Positions 42,705 through 55,496 of a DNA stretch of 64,000 nucleotides are shown piece by piece. Position numbers and translations under genes: made by a program. The notes under the pieces are model-generated. The model saw only the letters and a program-made list of their open reading frames with translations. It was not told the origin of the DNA and did not search any database. Position 1 is the stretch's first letter, and each line of letters opens with the position of its first letter. The DNA comes from Astropecten irregularis (lineage: Eukaryota > Echinodermata > Asteroidea > Paxillosida > Astropectinidae). Where the stretch lies: assembly GCA_963971285.1 (NCBI GenBank), contig OZ020249.1:2480001-2544000 (forward strand), read 5' to 3'.

Positions 42705-43970
42705 GTTTGTATTGAAGTAGAACTAATTTTACTTTTACTAGACTTGGTATATTTTGTAATGACCACTGTGTTCTTTTCCTCTGACACTTTCCATCTGCAG
42801 CCCCTTACTTATCATACTTTGGTAAGAAACCAAAACAGAAATGTTCACAGATGTATAACTTACAGGGTATGAAGATGGTGGTGGTAGAAACATACCTTTA
42901 AAATGTTTCCACCTGAAATGGTGTATTTATCCAGAAATTAGTAAAACAAAGACCGAAAATCTTTTTGATCTTTTAAAAGATTAAAAATGAAAGAGAAAAG
43001 ACTTAAGAAATACTGTTGCTGTTTTTCACTTTTTTCTCAAAAGGTATGCAACGTACAGGACTGAAGTTTTCACAGATGACTGTTACTGTACCTGTCGTGA
43101 TATTTTTGCCCATGAATCTGTATTTCTTTGATAAAAACCCAAGTATGATATTACCGTTATAGTGTTTTTGTCCTTGTAAGGGTCAAACTTGTCTTAAATA
43201 AATTATCAGTGTACACAGGGAGTCTGATGGAGGATGTGAAAAATATGAGAGTTCCTTTTTTGTGCTCAGAAAGGCAAAATTATAACTTTTTGTTATGTTT
43301 GGACCATTCAACTTGCATTATTTTGGAACGTGTAGAACATAGAACTTTCATATCGCATTAAATTACTTGGTTTACATTTATTTAGTAGCCCTAAGTTTCC
43401 TTAATCTACCAAATGCCCCTTGCAATTTAGGAGGGTTGAGGCTACCTTACTGAACAAATTTCATTTTATTGGCTAGTGACAATGGGTTTTTACATTGAGA
43501 CACTGAGTAGTCTTCAGCTGAAGAAATATCGTATTGTATATGTTCATTGGTTGATCATTGATTTATAAGGATTAAGGGTGCACCGCTATCCAAATTTTAC
43601 AACCTGGCTTAATAGACAGAGTACCCGTAAGTAAGCTGCACATAGTGTGGGCAATGAACGCACGTTCCTCTCCAATGTCACACTGCATGTTCCAGTCGTG
43701 TGCATACATTTGTCAAACTTTAGTGAACATGTGTCGGACATAAGCAACGGCTGTGATTGGTCAGAAAGAAATAGGGCGGCCCTTAATGGATCGGTCTATT
43801 GTTTGTTAGGTAGCAGATTTATTTGTATATGGCAGCATGGTAATGGTAGTTGTACATTATGTTTTATCAATAAGCAATGTGTAAGGGAACATGATATCAA
43901 AGTGATATTTTTGAAAAGGTCATATATGCAATGCGCGGTATTATTAATATGTATATATTTTTATCTTCAG
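42705..43970. other. MBTPS2 intron, no other feature
   Basis: AT-rich, 1.27 kb. No repeat end or RNA gene recognised. The frame at 43647 that runs into the next exon is intronic read-through. Confidence 0.6.
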
Positions 43971-44151
43971 AATTCACCTGTATCAGGTCAGAGGGGATTG
44001 ACCGTTGGCAGTCATGTGACTAGTATCAATGGTTGCCCAGTATATAACACTGACGATTGGAGTAGATGTCTGGGTTCTGCTGTGTTTTATCCACAGCCAG
44101 GTTTTTGTGTTCAACTTGGCAAAGTTCAGCAGCTAACCAGAGATGTACCTT
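43971..44151 (+). CDS. MBTPS2: MBTPS2 exon (PDZ-like domain)
   Basis: Acceptor TTATCTTCAG, donor GTAAGT at 44152. It enters in phase 0 and leaves in phase 1. It encodes NSPVSGQRGLTVGSHVTSIN, then GCPVYNTDDWSRCL and a cysteine-containing segment (PGFCVQLGKVQQL). The GLxVGDxVxxINxxPV pattern is the PDZ-like domain inserted in site-2 proteases. Confidence 0.95.
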
Positions 44152-44921
44152 GTAAGTGGACACTAAAATTATACCATGGTTTAAGATTTTTAATTTATAT
44201 GTGAGTCCAGAACTGCATGAAATTGATGTTCCACAGAATTGTTGGATCAATCCCTATTAAAACCTACGTGACTTTGCCGAATCAATTTAATTGTGTGACA
44301 AAGTCGCACTCTCTCAGCTGTCCCAAAATATGTGATCTGTTTGAAAATTTAATTGATATTAAAAACAAAAAGTCACAGGCCTCCTTGTTATTCAAAACAT
44401 GGCCCCACCTCATTTCCTCATCTTCTTCTTCCTCATAAGAGGAAGAAAATATTTTGCTTGGGGGCCCACTGGTGTTTGGCAGCTAGGGCTATCCTAGGAG
44501 CATGATACCCTCAAGAGGAGGTCACAATTAGGCATGCTGTGTAATCTTAGTGTTAGATTTATTGTATTTTTGGACCTCTGGTACTATTTTATCGTCCATC
44601 TTTTACAACCAATCAATGCAGGTGGCATGTGAGAACACAGTGAAATTGTGTTGTGAGATAAAACCTCTTTGAATTTGATTTCCAATTGTTGTGCGACTTT
44701 GTCACGTAAATGTAAACACGCCCATTGTTAAAAAACGTGTGAAAAGAAAACAGAAGTAGGCTGAATTTGTTAACAATTGCTTGCATTTGATAAATGACAA
44801 AATTAGGAAACATGAAATTTTACTTCCAAGGATTTAACCAGTTTCATGAAACTTTAAGTGCCAATTCAGTACTGTTTTTAAAACTATTGCTGTGTATTCT
44901 TTTTCTCCCTGATTCTATCAG
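44152..44921. other. MBTPS2 intron, no other feature
   Basis: 770 bp, AT-rich, no recognised element. Confidence 0.6.
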
Positions 44922-45025
44922 TATACAGGGGTTATGGAGGCCAAATAGAATGCTGTCGCAATGACAGTGCCTCAGAGCTTTGCTTTGTCTATGAAATGGG
45001 ATCAGAGGTCAAAGCCCCACAGAAG
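44922..45025 (+). CDS. MBTPS2: MBTPS2 exon (cysteine-rich lumenal region, first part)
   Basis: A T-rich acceptor ends CTATCAG and the donor GTTGGT is at 45026. It continues phase 1 and ends on a codon. It reads YRGYGGQIECCRND, then ELCFVYEMGSEVKAPQK, with the paired cysteines of the lumenal loop. The donor is weaker than the others. Confidence 0.92.
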
Positions 45026-47149
45026 GTTGGTGTCTGTCCTTAGTGTTGTACCCTTTCACACTACAAATTGTTTAACCCTGAGATTTGCTGCCTCAGGTTA
45101 AAATTCTTATCCTGGGGTTCATAAACCCTGAGTTCTGTGTCCACTTGTTTCTAGTTGTTATTGTGGTGATATTGACTTAGGAATAAATGAAGCTGAGAAG
45201 CGATGGCTTTGATTGTATGCTTTCTGAGGAGGACCAGTATTTATTGATGTATGATTGACGACCAAGTATAGAGTGCCTAGTCTACTGCATTCAACCTACC
45301 CAAGACGATTACTACATGTACTATATGCAAATTCTCCTGCGCCAATTTGCTGCTTCGCTGAAAAGACTTGATCAACCGTGGTGCACCCTGACCTCCCACA
45401 ATGCATACCGACATAGCCGCCATGATCGTCCTTCTTTTCTCAGCGCCGCTATGAAACGGACGTGCCCTTCGTGGGCTCTTTCGACTTTCGAGTTTCCGTT
45501 TCCTGCTGCTCTTCCAAACTGTATAGACTTGATATTTTTCCTTTTTACTTATCTGATTAACCGTTACCAATAAACAGTGTTCTCTTGTGCGTTTGTTTTT
45601 GGTATTTTTCTCTCTCTTTTTCTTTGTGCATCCTACAGGTACCGCGGTCCTATGTCGTCACGGTCTATACACCTCTACGTGATGCCGGGGTAACGCACAG
45701 CCGGCTCTGTGCTTACGACCCGATGAAAGGCCTATATGCGGGGGGAATGGATGAGAGTTTACCCTCATTCCCTCCGCGGTACAGCAAGTCGGAATGGCCG
45801 AGTTTGGGGTCGCCCCCTCATTCCGGGCTACTGCTGCTACCACTGCCAGTCCGAAGGAATTCTGGGCGGTTAGATGCTAGGCATGCCTTGAAGGCTACGT
45901 GTCTAATCGTCCCGAAGAGGCCTACGGCCGGGGGTAGCTCGCTACCAGAGCGGAGGGAGAACGCTCGCTACCGGAGGCGACAAAGGATGCCGCCACAACG
46001 GAATGACTGGCCCGGGCGTAACATGCTCCTTTTGTTTAGGAAACATTGTTACGACCCGCTGAACAGAGGCTCGCCCCGGTTATGTTTTCCGGTCTCCCGA
46101 GCCGATATACTAGCTGTCTACGGGTAAGAGCTGTGATGACGTGCTTTCGATCCCCATGTCTGCCGGACTCGATTGCGGACGTCAGAGAGATGCCCTGTCT
46201 GCTTGCAGCCTCCAGTGGTCCTAGCTATTATTCTGCACACTCCACGCCTTTGTCCGATGTACAAAGCCTCAGACATCAGTGTATATGAGCAGTGCTACAA
46301 TCGTACCACCGCTACGCCCGAGCGAACACCATTGCGGACCTCAGAGAGATGTGTAGAGGCTCGAGCAGCCAATGAGCACCGTGACCCCACGTCCATTGTC
46401 TGGCTCTACCCAGACGGAAAGCCATGGAGAGTTCCATACACGGCTGAACTGCCAGGCAGCTACTCCAGCCCGCACCATGCCACCGACTTCAACCCGCTAC
46501 CATTAGCGGCCTCCAGTCGCCTATACAGGGCACGGTATGAAGGCTCACCTCGCCGAAGATCATGTGCTTTTGCTGTGGGGGTGAGAGAAGCGATATGCCT
46601 ACCACCCCTCAGTCTGACGAGCACGATTGCGGACGTCAAAGGGACGCTCTTTTACTGCGTGGCCCAGCCGCATAGAGCTGAAAGCTTCAGGGGGTCACAC
46701 ACAACAAAGACCCCTCAACAGGCCTCGTCAGCCCGGCTTACTATCACAGCCCGTTAGTACGGGGAATGCGTATCCATCCCCTACTATTATTGTCAGCCAC
46801 CTCCGATGCGAAGGGATCGAAGGACACGGGGCATCACGCACGGCTTTGTTAGCCACGCTACCAGGCCCCCCTTCATTTGATACATGGATTGTCACACGCA
46901 CATCCTTGCTATTGTTGGGCTCTCTCCAAGCGGAAAGATGTGGAGAGATCTACGTACACAGCTGCACGGCCCATCGTCCATACAAGCCAGGTCAACACCG
47001 TCGGCTTTGTCCCGTGATGCATCGGCGGTCACAATCAGTTGGACCCGCTACAGTATTACACCGACGTCCAGTGACGATTGCCGCCTGGACGCGCCGACTT
47101 ATCTGGCCCTCTCCGCCCAGTCCAAGCTCCATGGCGCAGTGTCACTTTT

Positions 47150-47225
47150 ATTATAGTAATAATGGACTCTTTTAATGCGCCGGTATCCGCCAAGCATGAT
47201 GCTCATGGCGCATATCTATTATTAT
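47150..47225 (-). repeat. 3'-end fragment of the 6.7-kb LINE family
   Basis: ATGCGCCGGTATCCGCCAAG and GCTCATGGCGC match 6728-6765. An imperfect TTATTATAG/TAATAATGG tail precedes them. Confidence 0.7.
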
Positions 47226-47319
47226 CCTTGGTCATCGGGCCACAATTTACAGCATACATGTAATTTTTAGCTCGAGATGGACTTTATACGAGCCTTTTCC
47301 GACCATCGCTCAACGAAAG

Positions 47320-50300
47320 CGGAGAGCCTCAACGCCTGCACCAACTCAGCCGCAATAGCCCTTTACGCAGCCGAGCCCAGCCGACTGTCACCCTCAGAGT
47401 CGGACTGTACCCGCGGTCGGACTGTCTCAAGTCGAGTCGTTCCACTTCCAAGGCCGACTTGTCCTGTCCTATCCATACTGGAATCTGCTATACGCTGTAC
47501 ACGCACTTGGTACTGTACATGGATCCATTCCTACTGTCCGGCTCTACTGGAGCGGAAACGATGCCGCCGGCTCCGCCCCAACTGCAGTCGATGCACCTTG
47601 GGCCGAGTTGGCCCGCGGACGACTTAAGGCTAAACTCTATGCTTCCACGGATGCATTGATGGATAATACTTTCTTCGCGGAGCGGAAAGCTGCTAGGATT
47701 CCCATTTGCAGTTTTTACCGCCAAATGGCCATGCCGGTCCGCACTATGTTTCCGGGCTTGGCCCTCTCCGGCCGCTTGCAGTCGACCTGCTTCATGGCGA
47801 GTTGTTCCCAGTCGAGCTGTCCAGTGCCCATGGGCCGATAACGCGTCCTACCTTAGCTCGACGCTACAGAGCGGTAACATGTACCCGAGACATGTACACT
47901 GAATCATCGTTCACTATCGCTACCGGAACGGGAAACTGCGAGGGTCCACACGCACTGCATGTAACTGTTCAACGACCACGCATCACTGCACTTCCGGGCG
48001 CATTGTACAACCGTCAATATTTATCGGCTTGCACACTACTACAATGACTGCAGCCAAGACCGCTCCGTGGCTCCACATCGGTGACCTCGGCGACTCTGGC
48101 AGTCATAAGTGTACTACATGTATCCTGTTTGGACACTGGATAATGAATAGAGTGATAAAGGTGATTAAAATGCGAGCATGCATTGACTCGAAATTTTGTC
48201 CTGAGGTCAAAGGTCATACATGTGATAATACAAGTACATGTTTTATACATGTGATAATACTTGTACATGTACTGCTCACCACAGTCGTAGAGGCCCAAAA
48301 TATATTGGGTACTGGGAGGTGACTAGTCAACCTGATCTTGTTCTACCTCCATGACCTGACACTGTACAAAGTATGGTATAGATTGGAATTTTCCTCCTTC
48401 CTTTCTGTCAAATTCTAGTTACATGGCGGCACTTATACAGTGCCGAGTCACTACATGCCAAGGCAGGCAAGAACCCGGCATGCGTCAACCCAGCCTACCT
48501 CCACCGTCAACTCCACAAGTCCACCGCTCGTTGCGGAATAGCTCCAGTTGACGATTGGCAACAACATTGCAGAAATCCGAAGCACCCCTCTCGGACCTGC
48601 GGGACTGAATTTCGACGTCCTTGAGGCCTTAAAACCCCCATCGGCGGAAAATACAAGGCAATTTTCTTCTCCATCGGCTCTACCCAGGACATTGAAGAAT
48701 TACCATGAATAGCTGTGGCCACAGTCCCTTCCACGAAGGTCAACATTTCCAGCTAATCGTAACCACCAGGATGTCCGGCTCATGCCAGCCCTCAACACGC
48801 TGGCCCTATACCCAATGGGTATGGACCCCGTCGACATGTACCCCGCATCAAACAACCTCTGCGAGCAGGACCGAAGTCGACTCGGGCCAGCCCAACGGTC
48901 CCCAGTTCCTTTCTGCAGATCGCAAACTTGGGGAACACACAGGGAATTCCGATGCCTTACGTCTGGCTGTCATTCCACATCATTGGATGAGTAGGTCATC
49001 TCTGCCAATGACCTTACACCTGCTGCCACACACAACAAGACACAGTCCAGAGTTTTCGACTCCCGGTTCCTACAAACCCCTGGAAGATGTCAAAAACACC
49101 CCGCTCAGGATACCCTTAGCATCCTGAGCCTCGTGGCCCACAGGTCTTTATAGAGAATGGCAGTGACCTGATCCAACCAGGTCACATTCTCCTGGTATAC
49201 GTAAACTCGCCCACAACGCCTGGCTTCTCGGCCCAGATCTCGGCGAAGGACCGAACTACGTGTTCAAACGGTCCACTCGGAGCAACCATTGGACATCAGT
49301 CACATACCCAGCATAGGCGTGAAGTCCCGACTCCAAGAACTCCAACCCCACTACAAGGATCAACTTGGAATAGTTCCTGGTGAGGTTTGAACCCGTGTCG
49401 TCCGGACTGGCACAACGAGTAGGCCGCCACTCCGTACCAGCATCGGAACCACAACCACTGTGAGATTCTTAGTAGCCCTGCAACACATATGCCAGCACTC
49501 TCACTTATACCGTGAGCAAGCAAGAACATCTACACACCTACTCCTGACCTGTCACCCAGAGCGGATGGGTTGTGCCCCTCTGATCTGCGTCCCCGCCCTG
49601 GATCATCCAGGGGACGCCGGCAAGGTCAACACCTCACTCCACCTTCCACTTCTCGACCGCCAATAACAACCCCACAGGTGGCCGCTGCGACCGAGACACT
49701 CGTCTGCCCTCCTACATAGCATGTATCATGTACAAGCCATCTTAGGTGCCCCATGTCGCCTCTAAGGACAGTACTGGCAGCGACTTACACCAAGCACTGG
49801 ACACACGCCTCCAATAGTCGTGCGTACGGGCAGGAAACTTCTCATCACCGTCGAGAGGCAAACTAAAGGGCTCGGCCCGGACCAGTTGCGCAACGACCAG
49901 TCAATACTACCCGGTCCCGACACCCTCCACTTGGCTTGGGGTCTACGGCCCCAAAAAGCAACACCCAACACGCTGGACATCATACAAGGACCCTCACAGC
50001 AGGGCCTCACAACGACGCCTCTGTCATGGCTACCCGGTGACTGTTTATACCTTCCCCGATGTGGTGCTACGAAGATGCTCCCTCTCCTTCTCCTACTAAT
50101 ACACCACTAACGGCTATGGCAGACCTCTGCCTACGCACCAGCTCCACACCAGGCTCCAAGTTTCTTCTACCCGCAGCTACAGGTCTGCTTGGACTACACG
50201 CGATGTTTTCGAGGATGGCCCTCCCCTCTCAACCTATGTGGCCAATGCACACACCTGCCACGTTCTACCGAATGGCCCCTAGCACACTACCATAAACTCT

Positions 50301-50980
50301 CCTTCCTCCTGTCAGTGGTTACGCCTACGAGGACCAGTGAGATCAGGGCCCTATCAATAGCTGAATGCCACATATGCCGGATGCCACACAGCACTCGACT
50401 CCTTCCAACCATAGGCTTCCTCACCAAAAAAACTGATGCCCTGTCTTTGAGCCACCAGACACCTCTGTATCGTCTCGGACATCGCGCTCCAGTGACCCGT
50501 CAGGCAAGCTAGGGTGCCACGTCAGGGGTCTGAAGTGGTACCTAGCCCAATCTAAGGACTTGAGAAGGAACCCCTCTCAGCCCTTCGCCACTACCATGAA
50601 GCCCAGCGCCGAAAGTCACGTTTATCCGCTGGATCGCCTCGACCTTCAAGTTTGCATGCCCAGTCTGCCCATCTAAACCGGGCCAGCAAACCCACTGATA
50701 CATCAAGACCCAAGTTGTGAGGACAGTACTCACATCCTGGTCCTAATTCTGAGTTCTGTCATCAGACTTGGACGAGGCAGCATGATGGAAATGCCCCTCC
50801 ATTTTCTCCTCTTGCTACCTGAGGGACGTCCTGCGGAGCGACTTAACTCATGTACGGCAGGAAAATCCTGGCTTCACCGACCTGGAAACCAGGATTCCTT
50901 CAGGCCTGCTGACAGATGGGCAAGACCTCCACGGAAGCTCTGCCCATGGCGAACTCATGATGGGCATTGTGCCCATTATG
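47320..50980. repeat. GC-richer repeat, long copy B
   Basis: Collinear with 8970-11142 plus 14090-14300 but with about 1.6 kb extra (about 47570-49135). It contains the uninterrupted counterpart of the pogo insertion site at 50190-50200. Coding potential is scrambled by stops in every frame. Confidence 0.8.
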
Positions 50981-51097
50981 CTAACCTGATTCATATCCAC
51001 CAAACTTTCCTGGCTCTCCATGTAGCCAGCCCACCACCGTAACTCGGTGCCACTCTGCATATAGTAGTAACAGTCTGGGGTAGGTTGAATGCAGTAG

Positions 51098-51380
51098 ACT
51101 CCCCCCCACCTGTTGTGGGTTGAGTCTACTAGTTCATACCTACCCCAGACGGTTGCGTCCCGCCCGTCCTCCCCACTTCTGGCCTCAAGCCTCCTGGCTT
51201 CGAAAAGAAGGACGATCATGGCGGCTATGTCGGTATGCATTGTGGGAGGTCAGGGTGCACCACGGTTGATCAAGTCTTTTCAGCGAAGCAGCAAATTGGC
51301 GCAGTGGAATTTGCATATAGTAGTAATCGTCTGGGGTAGGTATGAACTAGTAGACTCAACCCACAACAGGTGGGGGGGAG
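51098..51380. mobile_element. Short element with about 53-bp TIRs, abutting the 5.8-kb element
   Basis: The left end CTCCCCCCCACCTGTTGTGG with GTTGAGTCTACTAGTTCAT is the exact inverse of the right end (ATGAACTAGTAGACTCAAC with CCACAACAGGTGGGGGGGAG). The interior at 51205-51350 repeats the subterminal sequence of the large element's left end. It is probably a deletion derivative or close relative. Confidence 0.8.
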
Positions 51381-52588
51381 TTACAATGATAAGAGTGTGT
51401 TGTGCATGCGAACGATTATACATAGTTCCCTAATACAACAGTTATAACGCCGTGTGCGTTCACACTACAAGCAGGGTTTCTCACAGCCGGACTTTCGGAG
51501 CACGTTGCTTGGTCCCACAATGCCTTTATGTATCGGCCAGTTGTGTTGTTCGTACAAGCAAGCTCTAGCTGAAAATTGAGAGAATGGTGCCCTGTGCTTG
51601 TGTGGTTATAAACCACATTATGAAGTTTGGTACACGTCATGAGTTGAGCGGATAACATGGAGCCGCTGCCCTATTGTTATTATAAACTGCATTTTGGAGT
51701 TCAGGTACCACGTCTAGACTAGCAAACAGTCTCTCGCAGAGTGAAATAGCAGAAGTTGGTTTTCGGTGAGCATATTTTGTGCATGGACCGAAAAACGGCC
51801 ACTAAATTTTCATTATGCCCTGTGCTTGATGAAAGTCTTTTTTTTACTATGCGGCCATCGGTATTGCATTTATACCGATGGAATGCTTTTTTCATGCTGT
51901 CATATAAAAAGTTACTTCATTAAAAATAATACAATTACAATCTCATGACAACTACATGTAGAAAATTGATTTAAAATTTTTGTGGATTATTAAATTTCAA
52001 AAACCGAAGTATACAAAAATACCAACACTGCTTAAAAAACAAACATCCATGACAGAAAAAATTCCTTACAAAATTGCATTTGTTTGACATGTCTCCAGTG
52101 CTTTGACATGCCTTTGAACTTTTGGCAGTGGTGCCCTTAGCAACACTGGCCTTGGTGCCCTAATTAATCAAAAATCTAGATCATGATGGTCAAACTTGCA
52201 CAACCCCAGTGAGCACCCTGTTGTTTCAATTGAACAGGCTTCTTGCTTAAGCCTTTCCTCTATTGTCCCTCATTGCATGGGTGATCACCAATATCAAGCA
52301 GAAGGTCTGTTGAGTCCTCATCGCTTCATTTTGGCCTTGTAAGTCTTTGTTTCCCTGGTTCATTCTCTCATGGAGGCCCAACATCTGTTTCAGCCCAAAT
52401 TCGGTCGACAGCATTCACCTTCTCAGGAACTCCACCTGAGGTGGCCTTTCGGCATGCAGCCCAAAGGTGCCTTATCATATGCACATTTTATACGTTGCAT
52501 GTGCATCGCGTTACAAAAAATTTAATATTATGAAAAACAAGCGACCCTTTCCATATGTGCGTGTCCGTCGGAAAGGGTCATCTTTTTT
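51381..52588. other. Intronic spacer
   Basis: No gene, RNA gene or repeat boundary that I can support. Confidence 0.45.
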
Positions 52589-52731
52589 AATAGCAGTGCG
52601 CACTTGCGCTAAAAATAGCACCGAACCTCAGACAAACATTGCAAACGGCCATGCAAACGTGTGGTGTGTGGGGGTATGTGTGTGCGTGCATGCATGGTGT
52701 GACGTCATTAGTGCGGAACGCTATTGGCAAT
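52589..52731. repeat. Short MITE family, copy 3 (most complete)
   Basis: Its ends AATAGCAGTGCGCACTTGCG and, complemented, AATAGCGTTCCGCACTAATG are imperfect inverted repeats. About 143 bp. The interior contains GTGTGTGGGGGTATGTGTG and GTGCATGCATGGTGTGACG. Confidence 0.72.
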
Positions 52732-53422
52732 TTTAACACACAACTTTAATATACGCAGCGGATGAAAAAACGTGCATATGGAAAGATGCAAGTGTATCCA
52801 CCAGAAAAGTCTATCATAGCAGACTTTGTCACTTTCTTAGATGGTGTATCTCTGCATCCCTCCCATACTTAAATGTATGTACATTTAGGTGAGGTAGCAG
52901 ACTTTTTCTTCTCCCTTATATTGGCAGCGATCTGGTGGCTGGTACCGACAAGAATTACCATTCCATCACTATGGCTATCCAATGTGTTTTTTTTTGGTTA
53001 TGTTACTATAACTTGGTTGGCATTCAGGCCTCGTCTTGGTTCACGACTATGTTATCACTCGAACCATACCTCCATGCTTGAATGTACGAACCGATTACCC
53101 ACACTGACCCACATGCACGTACATACAGTACATAAAGGCATCCCTGAAACATAGTCTTGGGAATCCTGTAAGGGCCGTGCATTGCGTGCGCACCTTGTTA
53201 TGTAGCGCGCTACGTCATCTCCATGACACACTGTTGAATATGTATGATTACCTGCACAGGCCTGCAGGCACGGACATGTACGTGTATGTCAATAGGCTGC
53301 GCTTGATTCAAAAGTAATGCATGCGCAGTGTGTTTACTTATTTTTTGAGGGTGTATCTTTAGGCAACATCACTTGAGCAGCTTGTTTGAATGTATTGTTC
53401 TGTTGGGTGTGTACCTTAAGGT
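52732..53422. other. Intronic spacer
   Basis: No supported feature except AAGGT at 53418-53422, the left target duplication of the following Gypsy element. Confidence 0.5.
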
Positions 53423-53553
53423 TGTTGTGTTAATGAAAAGGTAGTAAAGAAGTTGGACAGGCACAGGCATTTGTGGATGTTATGAGTTGCTAGGAAGCAT
53501 TTTTTAATATGACCTTTGACCTTTGTAGGTTAGTACATTTACATATTACTACA
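53423..53553 (-). repeat. Gypsy C 3' LTR
   Basis: 131 bp. Shares AGTAAAGAAGTTGGACAGGC and TACATTTACATATTACTACA with the other LTR; about ten differences by eye indicate an older insertion than the BEL element. Confidence 0.92.
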
Positions 53554-53727
53554 TCCCCCCCGTTTTGGAAAAAAAAGTTAGATACCCCTGTTATGAAAAT
53601 CCAGGTTTGTCTCTGTTTTTCTGTAACACCAACAAGAAATCAAAACTGACAAAACAGTTCTTAACACTCAACTTGAGAAAGTATGATGGATAACACAAAA
53701 TAGCATCACATCATAGAACAGTGTTTT

Positions 53728-54510
53728 TCAACATTCAGCTTGATAAAGTTTTTCTGAGAACATGAACAAAATCACATCTTCTTTAAGTTTCTTTGAGCTA
53801 GTCATTGATGTATCTCGCTGGCACTCGTGTTGTGCGACCAGATCTAGTGGTTTTACTATGCTGCTGCGAAGGTATGCTTTTGGCTTTCGGCTTTGCCGTG
53901 GACGCCCTGGCTTGCTTGTGTCAGCTGCTTGTGACATGTGCAGAGGCACAAACAATACACGAGGAGGGCGTTCATCGAAGCGGACACGCTTGGCAGCATG
54001 TGTAGGATTGGTGTTTGGTTGGTTCGCAGACCTGGTGACTGTGCCGGGGGTCCATGTGGATTTCACTGGGTCAAGGATGCGTACTGGCTGTCCAACGTAT
54101 AGTGGTGGGAGCACTGGGCCGGCACGCTGATCATGGTCTGACTTCATCTTCCGACTGCGGTCCTCCAGGCGATCATGAATCTGCTGTTGCTCCTGGATGG
54201 GTCCAAGAGGGTTGTTGCTGGGGAGTGTTGTTCGGATGGGTCGTCCAAGCAGAATTTCAGCAGGTGGGGGAAGATGAGAGTCAATAGGTGCTGCTCTGAG
54301 GTTGAGAAGTGCTTGTGCAACATCCTGGCCTGACTGGTGGCACTTCGTCATGACATTTACTGTACGAACTGTTCGTTCTGCCAATCCATTTGAACGTGGA
54401 TAGCGAGGGGAAGAGGTTGTCTGGGTGACTGACCATTTGGAACACATAGCTCTGTATGCTTGGCCAACATACTGTGGACCGTTGTCTGAGATGATCTCTT
54501 AAGGTACTCC
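53728..54510 (-). pseudogene. Gypsy C integrase, C-terminal half
   Basis: The minus strand reads EIISDNGPQYVGQAYRAMC (second catalytic aspartate, with a stop just before it), then SSPRYPRSNGLAERTVRTV with the catalytic glutamate, and LGRPIRTTLPSNN. A GPY-like C-terminal module follows (YVGQPVRILDPVKSTWTPG). It ends at 53728. The N-terminal half lies beyond the inserted DNA element at 55503. Confidence 0.9.
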
Positions 54511-54516
54511 TAGTAG

Positions 54517-55496
54517 CAGGGGTGTGAAATCTCCGCGTTTTAGCGGATTTCCGCTTTTTTGATGAATTTGCCGCATTCTATTTTCCGCTTTTTTGATGAG
54601 TGTGCCGAATTATATTTTCCGCTTTTCATCCCCGCGCCAGCGCCGACCTTTTCTTTGTATTTGTTTTATTTCTTCCTGCCGACATGACAGTCAAACAAAC
54701 TTTACGGGTAGAAAACGTGCAGAAACACGGCTTGAATGCCGAATCGCAGTATATGCACACGGTACTACGGTACTGTTCTGTTGTTGCATGTGTAAAATCA
54801 TGCCCCGATCGTAAAATGCAGTTCATAATGTAAAGCGAATAGAGATCGACTATCCAATCACACAAATTGTAACACGCTATGTCGGCGCTACATGTTTTTT
54901 ACATTGTTCAATCAGCGGAAGCGTTGTATGAATGAAAGCACCATGCTCTGGTTTAGCCTCATTAAAATAGCATCTGGCAACCAGACACTCACTGTGCTAT
55001 GATTGGCTGCACGTGAACGTGAATGAGACTTGACATCGCTGGTTCACAGTAGCTAAAATCGTGGATGTATCGCGCGCTGCCCGCGGATACCAAGAATCAA
55101 GATGGCGATCAACACCGCTTCCGTGTGTGCGATGTCGCGTGGAGCGTGCGTGCAGCGTGCGCGATGGATACGTTTCTCGAACGTGATTTTAGGGATTTAT
55201 TATGTGAAAAATTAGTTTATACTTGGCCATATCGGACACAACAACCGAGTGAAATTCAGGTAAGATTTACCTGATCGGGGAAAATTATTTTTACGGTAGG
55301 CCTGTTTTTTTACGGGGGGATCTGGAGGCGGGTGTAAGAATAAAATTCCTCCATGTGCTACGCGCGCTACAACCCCCCCCCCCCCCCCCCAAAAAAAAAA
55401 ACAATTAAAAAGTTTAGAAAAGAAAATGATGATGTCATCGCGATCGGGGTTTCCGATTTTTTCCGCTATTTTTTCAAACTTGCTCTCACACCCCTG
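54517..55496. mobile_element. DNA element with 6-bp target duplication (hAT6- or IS3EU-like)
   Basis: Ends CAGGGGTGTGAAATC and, complemented, CAGGGGTGTGAGAGC, flanked by TAGTAG (54511-54516, 55497-55502). Removing the element and one TAGTAG rejoins the integrase frame around it, which confirms the boundaries. CAGGGGTG ends recall hAT. A C-run followed by an A-run lies at 55375-55402. A short exon-like segment is at 55084-55259. Confidence 0.85.

Larger units (their letters stand above)
45285..51099. mobile_element. 5.8-kb element with long terminal inverted repeats, no known transposase
   Basis: The left end AGTCTACTGCATTCAACC is the exact complement of a stretch ending at 51099 (GGTTGAATGCAGTAGACT). 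The left TIR continues ACCCAAGACGATTACTAC and CTATATGCA. About 150 bp at 45310-45439 also match, inverted, the neighbouring small element at 51205-51350. The interior is GC-richer and carries GCGGACGTCAGAGAGATG-type repeats (46170, 46330, 46625), a LINE 3' fragment at 47160 and the long copy of the repeat seen at 8970-11142. Open frames up to 194 codons exist but none shows a domain I know. Confidence 0.65.

Noticed and set aside
43647-44204. A 185-codon gene overlapping the MBTPS2 exon at 43971
   Set aside because: The part before 43970 is intron (T-rich tract and TTCAG acceptor); only 43971-44151 matches the protease.
45585-46757. Protein-coding genes in the GC-rich 45.6-47.1 kb region
   Set aside because: Frames overlap in several registers, lack domains and lie inside a TIR-bounded repeat.
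55375-55402. C-run followed by A-run as a functional element
   Set aside because: Homopolymers of this kind are prone to sequencing and assembly error; no further support.
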